A stretch of DNA of 64,000 nucleotides from Rhyacichthys aspro. Lineage: Eukaryota; Chordata; Actinopteri; Gobiiformes; Rhyacichthyidae. The DNA lies in NCBI GenBank assembly GCA_036850595.1, contig CM072159.1:33531660-33595659 (forward strand), in the 5' to 3' direction. A program made the translations under genes and the position numbers. Within the stretch, counting starts at the first letter, position 1; each line of letters begins with the position of its first letter. Below are positions 20,215-30,900 of this stretch, piece by piece. The notes below the pieces were generated by a model that saw only the letters and a program-made list of their open reading frames with translations, was not told the origin of the DNA and did not search any database.

Positions 20215-20852
20215 GTAGGTCCATTGTTCTCCTGCTGCAGATATCGTTTCCTAAAGAGCGTTATATTGATTTAAATCATGTCTGTATTGATTCTATTTAA
20301 TAACGTGTCTCTATGTCTCTATTGTCGTTTCTTTCAGAATTGAGATAAACATGACTCAACCTCAGTCTGAGATCAGAAGCATCCTCAGCCAAATGCAGAG
20401 TGAACACTCCAAACTGTGTATATCTCAGTGGGTTCGCAGGTGGAAGGTGTTGGGGCTCTTCATCTTTTGTCTGTTCGCTGCAGCTGGAGTTACTCGTGTT
20501 TTCTTTGGTCCAGTTCTGGGGATAGTTCTGTTAGTCCTGGTCTCGTTCTCAGTTCTTTATTTCTGTATAAAACTGTCGACCTCGAGGAGAATAGTGCGTG
20601 AACTGAAAGAGTTGTCCACGAAGTTCAGGAACCAAGTGGAGGCTCTGAAGAAGGGACTGGAACCTGAACGAAGCGCTGCCTGGTTTCCCTCCATGGACAG
20701 TAGATGGCGCCATCTGGATGAACTGGAAGAGAAAAGCCAGGATGTGATGGACATCGTGGACACATTAGTTTCTGTGGTGAATTCATATTTGATTTCACAA
20801 CTCAGTGAGAAGCTGAAGGAATGTCAGCAGCACATCAACAACATCTAACACA
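20215..20852 (+). repeat. Duplicated segment, copy 2
   Basis: Partner of 16977-17605. It covers the last part of the intron, the acceptor at 20337 and the whole coding sequence. Confidence 0.9.
20351..20848 (+). CDS. Two-transmembrane coiled-coil protein, copy 2
   Basis: A 165-aa protein encoded in one exon after the acceptor at 20337. It is the same protein as copy 1 except for two extra residues near the N-terminus (MTQPQSEIR instead of MTQSEIR), Q to R at the site matching residue 105 of copy 1, and one extra residue near the C-terminus. Layout is a polar N-terminus, a probable membrane hairpin and a charged coiled coil. The function is unknown. Its 3' flank shows no similarity to that of copy 1, and no AATAAA is obvious close downstream. 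The near identity of the coding exon beside diverged flanks points to recent duplication or gene conversion. Confidence 0.75.
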   Translation: MTQPQSEIRSILSQMQSEHSKLCISQWVRRWKVLGLFIFCLFAAAGVTRVFFGPVLGIVLLVLVSFSVLYFCIKLSTSRRIVRELKELSTKFRNQVEALKKGLEPERSAAWFPSMDSRWRHLDELEEKSQDVMDIVDTLVSVVNSYLISQLSEKLKECQQHINNI

Positions 20853-20859
20853 CGCCTTT

Positions 20860-21260
20860 AAACGCTCTTCTGCTTTCGCAAGTTCTGTCTTCATAAAGTT
20901 ATTTGTATAATTACACAGTCAATACTTTTGTTTGATTAATGCTCAAGTTTGTAATCCACTGTTGTCCTTTTATTTCTTCTGTCCATATCTTTATTTTTGT
21001 GACGTCCCCTTCAGATACTATTATCTCAGTCAAACACGGTCGGGTGTGAGCTGATTACAGACGTGACTATAAACACGTGTCAATGAAAAAGAGAGGCTGG
21101 GAAACAGGAAATAGAGTCAGAAACAACAGGAAGTAGAATATCAAAACAACGACGGTGAACAGAGAGTGGTCCTCGTAAGAGTTGGCTTTAGTTGGTTTAG
21201 CTGCAGAAACACTTTATATATATTTTAGTTCATAATACATTTTCTGCTAAAATAATAATA
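20860..21260. other. Flank of copy 2, nothing recognised
   Basis: Probable 3' UTR followed by intergenic sequence. No gene or array is seen. Confidence 0.4.
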
Positions 21261-21264
21261 AGGA

Positions 21265-21780
21265 ATTAAAGCCGCAAGCAGCAATAAAGGCCCTCGCGGG
21301 GGACACGTGTCCTCGGGAAGACTGCATGTCGCCTCCTCTTGCAACCGCAGGGACAAATGTCCTGGGCAGGACTGCATGTCGTATTGTGAAGTGCTGGAGA
21401 GCCAGTTTTAAAGACAGTCCTGTCATTTGCATATGATTGTGTTCAGGTCGTTAATGTGAACGCTTCATTGGGTCCAACCAGATCCAACAATGTTTGTGAA
21501 AGTTACAGGAGATTTCATTTTCCCCAAAATGGCCTCCTCGTTAAGGGCTTGTCACAGCCACACACATTAAAAAAAAAAAACAACTATTTGATCATTTTTG
21601 TTGGTTCACGTGTCTAGATGATTCTGACCAAATATAGAACCTTTTGGATGAAAATCCTACGAGAAATTAAAATTTGAATGAAGGGTGCGATTTTGGGCGT
21701 CGCATGTTCAACCCAAAATAGCGGACTTCCTGTTTGGTTTGGGGTGGGGCCGTAATATAATTTTTTGTTTGCCTTGACAC
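21265..21780 (+). repeat. Probable teleost interspersed repeat
   Basis: It begins with GCCGCAAGCAGCAATAAAGG and contains CCAAAATAGCGGACTTCCTG and ACACCCTATGTATGTACCAA. I recall sequences of this kind as frequent in fish genomes, usually as non-autonomous elements. Only one copy is in the window, so the boundaries and class are inferred. Confidence 0.4.
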
Positions 21781-21825
21781 ACCCTATGTATGTACCAAGT
21801 AGTGTTTGCCTATGTTTGATGGTCT

Positions 21826-23024
21826 GGACAGGTGAGACAGATCTGGACAGGTGAGACAGATCTGGACAGGTGAGACAGGTCTGGACAGGTGAGACAGGTC
21901 TGGACAGGTGAGACAGGTCTGGACAGGTGAGACAGGTCAGGACAGGTGAGACAGGTCAGGACAGGTGAGACAGGTCTGGACAGGTTAGAACAGGTGAGAC
22001 AGATCTGGACAGGTGAGACAGATCAGGACAGGTGAGACAGGTCAGGACAGGTGAGACAGGTCAGGACAGGTGAGACAGGTGAGACAGGTCAGGACAGGTG
22101 AGACAGGTCTGGACAGGTTAGGACAGGTGAGACAGATCAGGACAGGTGAGACAGGTCAGGACAGGTGAGACAGGTCTGGACAGGTGAGACAGGTGAGACA
22201 GGTCTGGACAGGTGAGACAGGTGAGACAGGTCTGGACAGGTGAGACAGGTCTGGACAGGTGAGACAGGTGAGACAGGTCTGGACAGGTGAGACAGGTGAG
22301 ACAGGTCTGGACAGGTGAGACAGGTGAGACAGATCAGGACAGGTGAGACAGGTCTGGACAGGTGAGACAGATCAGGACAGGTGAGACAGGTCAGGACAGG
22401 TGAGACAGGTGCAGACAGGTCAGGACAGGTGAGACAGGTCTGGACAGGTTAGGACAGGTGAGACAGATCAGGACAGGTGAGACAGATCTGGACAGGTGAG
22501 ACAGGTCTGGACAGGTTAGGACAGGTGAGACAGGTCAGGACAGGTGAGACAGGTCTGGACAGGTGAGACAGGTCTGGACAGGTGAGACAGGTGAGACAGG
22601 TCTGGACAGGTGAGACAGGTGAGACAGGTCTGGACAGGTGAGACAGGTCAGGACAGGTGAGACAGGTCTGGACAGGTGAGACAGGTCTGGACAGGTGAGA
22701 CAGGTGAGACAGGTCTGGACAGGTGAGACAGGTCAGGACAGGTGAGACAGGTCTGGACAGGTGAGACAGGTGAGACAGGTCTGGACAGGTGAGACAGGTC
22801 AGGACAGGTGAGACAGGTCTGGACAGGTGAGACAGGTCTGGACAGGTGAGACAGGTCAGGACAGGTGAGACAGGTCTGGACAGGTGAGACGGGTCAGGAC
22901 AGGTGAGACAGGTCAGGACAGGTGAGACAGGTCTGGACAGGTGAGACAGGTCAGGACAGGTCAGGACAGGTGAGACAGGTCTGGACAGGACAGGTGAGAC
23001 GGGTCAGGACAGGTGAGACAGGTC
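21826..23024 (+). repeat. 1.2-kb minisatellite of splice-donor-like units
   Basis: Units of ACAGGTGAG followed by ACAGGTCTGG, ACAGGTCAGG or ACAGATCAGG, repeated about 60 times. Many units contain CAGGTGAG, which matches the vertebrate 5' splice site consensus. The array lies between the two-TM gene copy 2 and the lectin gene at 23.3 kb, so it appears intergenic. Confidence 0.95.
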
Positions 23025-23339
23025 ATAAAGGAAGGACACATGTAAATGTTTGTTCCAAACTCTTGTAAATGAGGCTTCTCTTTGGGAACCAACGGTGAAG
23101 AACAAGGAGCAGATGCAAAACAGGAAACGAGGACCGAGAGAAGTGAGGAGTCGTTTACTCAGTTGCTGCTCGTCAGAGCTTTGTTTTCATAGATTTTCAT
23201 AATATTTTATTTCATGTAAATGTCGTAATTGTTTTTAACTCTGTTCATAAGAAGTCTCTGATGACGGTGATTAAAGGTGGAACCAAATGCAGCCATGTCT
23301 CTGTTTGCATATGAAAATACTGCCTTATTTACAGCAGGA

Positions 23340-23393
23340 CACACCTTCACACCTTCAGAGTCTGAGCAGAACCTCACACGTCCCTTTAACCCT
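23340..23393 (+). other. Putative 5' UTR exon of lectin gene 1
   Basis: A donor GTGAGT at 23394 and an acceptor TCTTTGCAG ending at 23661 bracket a likely 5' UTR intron just upstream of the start codon at 23673. The transcription start is not visible; the left end is a guess. Confidence 0.4.
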
Positions 23394-23672
23394 GTGAGTA
23401 TACTCTTATCTTTAGTTATAACTATATTGATATATTGATGAAGTATTACAGGTTTATGAACTTTATGCTAATACTTGTGATGAATGTAAAGTTATGCAGC
23501 CAAGTGTTTATCTAATCTACAGATAATGTTGAATTGAATGAGCCGGCGAGGATTTGCACAATTAAAATTAAAAAAAAAACCCTGATATGTGCTCTGATCA
23601 TAACAATAGATTATCTGTCTCCGTCTGCATTAATAACGCATGGTCTGATGTGTCTTTGCAGTGACGTCAAAA

Positions 23673-26288
23673 ATGAACCTGCTGCTTCTGTTCATCGGTA
23701 AGATCTGCTTAAGCTTTTCAAATAAACTGACTCCAGACCAGATCTAGAGCTCACATAAATCTCATCTATTCAAATTAATACAAGTGCCATTTTTACATTT
23801 AATTATTAGTCAAGACCAATAGATACAAGGGAGCAGTTAAAGTCAAAACTGCAACAAACTGAATATAAAATGAGTGAGGTTTTGAATGAGGTTTTGGTTT
23901 GACGTCTGAGACAGAGGACAAGGCGTTTATATTTAGGGTTTAAACTCCAGGTCCATTGGGTTCAGGATGAAGCTGTGAGAAACATCTATCGGGAGTGTCA
24001 GATGTAGAGCTGGTATTTTAGCTACAACTGTTTATGTATTTATTTATTGCATTGAGAATGAGAGACACATAATTAGACGTGTGTGAGCGAGTAATAGAAA
24101 TAAAAATGTTGTGTAAATCTTCAGGATGCGGGCTGGTCTCAGGCGCCCGGTTCCACCTCCGTCAGTACTTCTACATCGACATCAGCACATCGTGGGAGAA
24201 CGCTCAGAGCTACTGCAGAGAAAAGTACACAGACCTGGCCATCTTCGAAACCCTGGAAGAAACCCAAAGACCGGTCAAACCCGCCTCGTTCAGCAGCGGC
24301 TACGCCTGGATCGGGCTCTACGACCGGGATACAGCCTGGAAGGGATTCATGGGGAACGAGACTAACTCCTGGAGATGGTCAGCGACGGGTCGGACCAGCT
24401 CCACGGGTTACCAGGCCTTTAACGTTCCCACAGAACCCAACTACATCCAGGCAGCAGAACAATGTGTCATTATGACGTTTGAAGGAAAATGGCACGATGT
24501 GAACTGTGCAGATCTGAAGTACTTCATCTGCTTCACTCGTGAGTTTATTCAACCTCAACATCCTGGAGACCCCAGACCTTCACACAGACCAACCACACTC
24601 ATCATAATGGGCCGTATTCATGAGCCTCCATTCTGTCATTTACATCTCATTTACATCTCATTTACATCTCATTTACATAACATGCAAATTAAAGGCTGCA
24701 GCTTTAACATTCATTTAATTATTACATTATAAATGTAAATATAACTAAACTCATCATAAAGTACAGTCAGTACCAGGTCCAGACTTAGACCAGGTCCAGA
24801 CTCAGGAGACAGAGTTAGTCCAGACTTAGACCAGGTCCAGACTCAGGAGACAGAGTTAGTCCGGTCTTAGACCAGGTCCAGACTCAGGAGACACAGTTAG
24901 TCCAGTCTTAGACCAGGTCCAGACTCAGGAGACAGAGTTAGTCCGGTCTTAGACCAGGTCCAGACTCATGGAGACAGAGTTAGTCCAGTTCTAGACCAGG
25001 TCCAGACTCAGGAGACAGAGTTAGTCCAGTTCTAGACCAGGTCCAGACTCATGGAGACAGAGTTAGTCCAGTCTTAGACCAGGTCCAGACTCATGGAGAC
25101 AGAGTTAGTCCAGTCTTAGACCGGGTCCATTCTTAGACCAGACTATAATAAACGTGCTGTGGTCTGGGACAGTTTTAATTTAAAATCCAAGACTTTTACG
25201 TCTGAGACTGGAACAAAACAAAGTAAAAATGAAATCCTTTTAAAACCAAAACCAGTAAAAAGTAAAAAGTTTTAGTCTGTTTTGAGGCCTTGATACTAGG
25301 TTTCAACATGATTTTTTTTCTATCACAAGCTTAGAATAGCATTAGATTGAAAATGAAATGTCTCTGACAGTGTCCATACGTCCATCTGTTACAGAGACAA
25401 ACACGAGCATTAGCTATACTTTCATCAATGTGGCGAAGTCGTGGCTGGACGCCCAGGCCTACTGCAGACAGTACCACACTGACCTGGTCACGATCGAAAA
25501 CGTGGCACTCAACTCCCAGATCTTCAACATGAAACCAGCCGTGAACGTGTGGCTGGGGCTGTACCGTGTGCCGTGGATGTGGGTCGACTCCTCGTCCGTC
25601 ACGTTCAACAACTGGCAGTACGGAAGACCTTACAATAGTGGAGCTCAACACTGTGTCACTGAAGACGCCGTGCATCAGTGGAAGGCAGCTCGGTGTTCCA
25701 ACTTGAACCCCTTCCTCTGTTACGAAGGTAACCGTAGAGCCCATTGCACCTGCAGGGTCACACTCCTTTAAACCCTCCTGGACATTTTTTTGTTTGTTTT
25801 TTTAATTTTATTTTTGCATTGCCATTTAATTACTTTTTGTAGGTTCAGATATGTTTTTTCCTTTAACAAATAACTTAAAAATAATCACTTAAAAACTGTA
25901 TTTTGTGTTTAGTTGAGTTATCTTTGTCTAATATTTAAATTTGTTTGATCTGAAACATTTACGTTTGACAAATGGGCAAAAAAATAAGAATAATGACGGC
26001 CAATACTTTTTCACAGCACATAATCTTTGGTTTTATCTTGTTAGTGTCTAAGCTGAAGACCACAGTGAAGATAAACATTGAGACTGCCGCTGACTTGAAC
26101 GATCCATTTATCAACGACCAGATCCTCCAAAAGGTACATTTAAAATTCCCTTCAAAATAAAACTGCACACAACTTTTAAAGTGACTGTTTTTAATTCTTC
26201 CCTTGTTCTTCAGCTCGATGTATTGCTGAGGAGTAATGGATACACTGCCTTCAAACTGAAATGGTCCACAGAGCCTAAGAAAACCTAG
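23673..26288 (+). CDS. Secreted protein with two C-type lectin domains (gene 1)
   Basis: Coding exons are 23673-23697, 24125-24538, 25395-25727, 26045-26133 and 26214-26288, giving 311 aa with consistent phases (1, 1, 1, 0). A short signal peptide starts MNLLLLFIG. Lectin domain 1 (about residues 16-146) has paired cysteines, WIGL, an EPN tripeptide and WHD where calcium-binding lectins have WND. Lectin domain 2 (about 147-257) has WLGLY and the cysteines but no EPN or WND, so sugar binding through calcium is doubtful there. The tail has DLN..ILQK and KLKW motifs shared with gene 2 at 60343-62602. There is no membrane span. It belongs to the large fish group of tandem lectin-domain proteins related to mannose-receptor domains. 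Ligand and role are unknown. Confidence 0.85.
24765..25140 (+). repeat. About 41-bp minisatellite in a lectin gene 1 intron
   Basis: About nine units built from AGACCAGGTCCAGACTC and AGACAGAGTTAGTCCAG. It lies in the middle of intron 24539-25394, more than 200 bases from either splice site. A small run of CATTTACATCT occurs just before it at 24641-24680. Confidence 0.9.
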
Positions 26289-27700
26289 AAGCAGGCACCA
26301 ATAACCTTTCCTTGATTTCTCTTAGATTTGACTTTCTTACTTTGATGTTTGCTTGTTTCACTTAAGTTGTAAATTAGAAAAAAAATTGCTAGTTACACAG
26401 AAACCACTTCACCTGTTAATCAGACTGGAGCTGATATTGTTTCTTCTTGTTGTGAAAATAGTTTAAATTTAAATAGTTTATTGTAAAATCAATCATTTGT
26501 GTAAAAACAGTCTTTATGATCCATCTTCTGTTTATTCTAAGGGATTGTAATAGATGAGAACCTCTATTCAGGAACAGAAAACCTTGGACAATCACATGCT
26601 CCAAAAAGGAGCGCTCCCATTGGTCGACACTTGTCACATGACGTTCCAGGAAGTTTAATAGCTGCAGGTAAAGTGTATTTTCAGCTTTCAGCAGTTTTTT
26701 TTATTATCATTATTATTATTATTATTATATACTGCAATACGGATGGGCATAAGCATTTAAATGACATCGACATCCCTGTAACAAGATAACAAGAGACCAA
26801 AGGGGATAAAAAAGAAAAGCGTAAACATTAATTGGAGAGATTTGTACTAATATAGACCCTTTTGTAAAAAACATAATTATCTCGGTGCCCTGAGTTATGC
26901 CAACCACTGAATTATTTCAATGGCAAAATTAGCATTGGCCAAAAACATAATAGTTTTGGCAAATGTTTGTCCAAATGTCCAATTCAAAATTTGCAAAAAA
27001 AAAAAAAAAAAAAGGAAAAAATGTTAAATGTCCTGAACCTTCAACAACAACCTGCTCAGCTGTAGAAACTAGAAGAAATGACTTATTCCACTCATATATT
27101 TATATACTATATAATGATCCTAACAGAACATAATATGTGACCTTTAACATTACACAAACACTACATCCACCTCATGTACGTTGTGGGCATATATTTGTTC
27201 TAATTTTTTCTGTTGTGTGTTTTTATCTGATGTTATGAAACATGGAAAAGCATAAACTAGTGTAAGATATTTATCTGTTTAATGTCTTATGTTTGTGTCA
27301 TAAATGTGTGGATTATTGCTTTTGTATTGCAATTGAAAATGAAATTTCAGTACGACCAAAATATGAGGAGAAATAAAGAAGGAGAAGCTGAAATGATAAA
27401 GCGAGGTTACATTTACGTTGTCTCAACCTAAACCAAGACAAATGTATCAGTAATGGAACCTAGAGACAAAACTCAGTCATATTCATTTTTCTTTTCTCTC
27501 CAGTAAATAATTGTTCAGTAAGTGTTGTTTTGGTGCTTGTCACTGATTTAAGTAAATATCAGGAGTACAAAGTAGGACTAGGAGTACAAAGTAGGACTAG
27601 GAGTACAAAGTAGTTTTTGAAGTTTTCATTGGTCCTTTCAGTAGAAATACATAAAGTCACGGCTCCTGTCTGCTTCTCCAATCTGGGGCTGTCCTTTACC
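26289..27700. other. Intergenic DNA between lectin gene 1 and rint1
   Basis: An inverted fragment of repeat R1 lies at 26520-26645 and an ATT microsatellite near 26704-26728. A short direct repeat GGAGTACAAAGTAGGACTA lies at 27562-27610. No further gene is supported. Confidence 0.5.
26520..26645 (-). repeat. Dispersed repeat R1, diverged fragment
   Basis: It contains AAAAAGGAGCGCTCCCATTG and GGTCGACAC, the reverse complement of the R1 landmark. The rest is diverged from the other copies. Confidence 0.6.
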
Positions 27701-27821
27701 TTTTAAAGGAAACATGTTTCTTACTTTAACTCCTGAAAGTCCCTCTTGTCCAACATCTTCACCAGTTGGTGGCGCTATTGCACCATCGTCATTTGTAAAC
27801 CGCATTAAACTCAAGAAGATG

Positions 27822-27893
27822 AACGTGATGACGTATAATGCCAACGTCAGCGCTGGGAACGTGATGACGTGTGATGCCAACGTCAGCGCTGGG
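27822..27893 (+). promoter_or_regulatory. Tandem 36-bp duplication with CRE-like sites at rint1 start
   Basis: Two adjacent 36-bp units differ by about one base. Each has TGACGT (27829 and 27865) and the inverted ACGTCA (27844 and 27880). Four CREB/ATF half-sites thus lie just before the rint1 start codon. It is probably core promoter or 5' UTR. The frame is open through it, so an N-terminal extension cannot be excluded. Confidence 0.5.
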
Positions 27894-27894
27894 A

Positions 27895-27909
27895 CCAAGA
27901 TGGCGGCGG
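27895..27909 (+). promoter_or_regulatory. YY1-like motif over the rint1 start codon
   Basis: CCAAGATGGCGGCGG matches the classic YY1 motif (AAGATGGCGGC) often found at the starts of vertebrate housekeeping genes. It includes the ATG at 27900 in good initiation context. Confidence 0.5.
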
Positions 27910-30900
27910 CCGCAGCAGCCGCGCTCAGTGAAAACATAAACATGAGCAAAGACCAGAATCCGGACTCCGAGTCTGAGTCTAGTCCGGACCAGCTCCAGGA
28001 CCGCGCTCTGGACTTTATCAGAACCGAGCTGCCGGACTTTAAATCCCTGAAAAAAGTGGGAGATCTGCTGGAAAAACTGCAAACTGAAAACGAGGCGCTG
28101 GAGAAACAGGTCAGATTCTGCACAAAACTGGAATTAACAAGCTTTTTAAGACAAATATACACCGACAGTGCTTTAGGAGAAGGACAGAAGGACCAGGAGT
28201 CAACAGAATAAACATTAAGAGGTTTAAAAACACTTTTACAGAGGAAGGAATGCAATGAAAACTCATTTATTCATTTCTTTACTTCAGTGACTTATTTACG
28301 TGTGGGTTTGTCATTAAATATTTTGCATGTATTTCTCTTATTCATAATTTTGTTATTTGTGTATTTTTTTCTTGTTTGTTGGAAACTGTCAGCCCATTTC
28401 TTAAATACATTTGTGAACTGTGGAGGATAATAGGACATGATGGTGTATGTATATATGCTTAAGGACTACTATAGTCTTGTTAATTAATGGAAAACATTTA
28501 GATTACGATGACAGATCTTTTGTTTTTCTCTTATAGCTGTGGTGTATTATATCATAATATATCATTATATGTATTTACAGATATTCATTTCAGCACGTTA
28601 AAGTCTACAGTCATATTTATAAATGTAATATCAGTTTCAGTGTTCTCTGTTATATTGTGTGTTGTGTTTGTGTTTCTCCAGGTGCTGAGTGCGTCCGATG
28701 GGCTTCCTCCTAAAGTGTCGTCGGCTCTAAAAGCTGCAGAGGGCGCCACCTTGAGTCTGGAGCAGCTGCTGCAGCGAGAACACGTCACCTCAGAGGCTCT
28801 CACACAGGTTTACACACAAGAACATCCACTACCACAGCTCCTGAACTGGACCGGGCTGATTTATTACATCTCTTTTGTTTCTTGCAGCACTTAGACAAAG
28901 CGCGGCCGTGTCTGGAGAGCTTCGGCCAGGCCTTTGAGCAGGTGGAAACCATCGAGAAGCACATGAAGTACCTGAGGTGCCTCCAGCGAACTGAGGAACT
29001 GAGGTACTACTCTTTTATGATACCACTGAAGACCCCACTATCACTTTTAAACAAAAGGAGCATGCCGTAGCAGTAGATATCTTTGATTAGACTTTACACA
29101 TGTTAAACTGAAAACATCCAGGTCTCTCTGAAATCTGCGTCAGACGTAAACAATCTCTGCCTGTTTTGGACCGAAACTTACTGAATATTGGTCTAATATT
29201 TTCCAAACTTTATCTCACGTTTTACAAACATAGAACCCATCCCTCTAATAGCCCTGTCTGGCCTCTCTATTAGTCATAGTGAACCTGATTTATTACTGTG
29301 TCACTGCCTTTTGAACCTTACTGGCGCCATTCTTCTCAAATGGAACCAACAAACAGAATTAGTTTTTATTGTTCTTGTTTACTCTTATTGCTACGTATTG
29401 TTGTTGTGAATTAGTTTTTCTTTTTTTGCGCTGTGCTTCTGTGGGATCGGAGGGAGGTCAGATGGTCGGGGCTGGGGTGAAGCTTCGGGGTGGGACACAG
29501 GGTTGGTGCACAGAGGGTCGGGGTTATTCACTTAGATTTCACAGAACTGGGTCTGTTTTAATCAGCAGTGCTCCGACTAAAAATGGTGTGATTGGCTAGA
29601 ACGGCAAAACACGCAAGACTTTCACACATAAATACCAGCTCAGGTTGAGGTGTCTCAGCAGGAAAATAAACTCTCAAAAACATCCAACACCACAAGCCTC
29701 ATCGTTTGAAACACATTATGAATATGAGGAGTTTTCAAAGCTAACACCGAGCGAAGGAGCTCTGACACAAACTCTGCAACAACAGCAGCCACACGACAAG
29801 GACAGTGAGAAACAAACAGAAATATCAACTAAAATAATGGGATTTATTTGTCTTGACCATCAGGCATTGTCTGTTGTTGAAGACGTAGGTTTTAAACGCC
29901 TTATTTTAGTTGAATAAAACTAAAAAAGTAAATAAAGAAAAGAAAACATTATCAGTTGATCACCTTTTAGTTTTACCACCCTCTAATAATTCATATTTAA
30001 AATAGGCTTCTGTGGTTTTAAGATTAGTGAATTTATTAAGGAACATCATCAAATAGAGCCATGATCAGTGATCAGCCTCAGTCTTAAAGCTTGAAATCAG
30101 CAAAAGGGATATTTATTTTACCATTTAATGCAGAGCCATACTTTTTAATAGCTGGAGTGTTTAAAGTTCTATCAACCCATTTGCAGTAAACAGAGGTATA
30201 TCTCCCATCATGTAAATCTCAGTATATCCTCGCGTGTTGATGGGTGTGAGTGTTGTGTTCCTCAGTTCCGTCGTGCAGCAGTGTCTCATGACCAACAGTG
30301 TGTGGGAGGCCATCTCCGCCATCGACAGCATCTCAGCCTTGGTCTCGGGTCTAAAAGAGTCTAAATGTTCACATCTTCAGAGCTTCCTTCAAGAAACGCT
30401 TCAGTTCTGGCACAAGATCATCAAAGACCGGCTCACCAGGTAAACTCCTCACATTTCACCACATCTTTCGTGTATTTGAGTAACTCTAATTAATCATGAT
30501 GGATCTTAAATGCATTTGTCTAAACTCCAAATGTAAGTGGGAATGAAATGTTCCTCTGTGTTGCTCCTGGATTAAACACAGTCAGAAATGTCAGAAATCA
30601 CTCTTTAAGGGTAAATACTGACGCCTATAAAGCAGTGTGAGTGAAATAAGGGCCATTTAACCATAACTCTAACTTCAGGCTTCACAGAAGTCCATCAAAG
30701 TTGTTCCATTTCTTTTTCAAATACATCCTCAGCTCTGTTTGAAAGTTAAAGCCATGTCTGTACAGTTTGGACACTGCTGCCCTGTTTTGTTGTTGTTACA
30801 ATGAACAATGGAAGCTTCCAGAGGCTTCCATTGTTCATTTTACGTATGACTCATGTTTACACAGAATAATGGATAAGTACTGGCTGCATACACAGGAACT

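Noticed and set aside
27638..28255. 205-aa antisense frame over rint1 exon 1
   Set aside because: It is a shadow of the GC-rich first exon; the + strand gives the conserved RINT1 N-terminus with a correct splice join.
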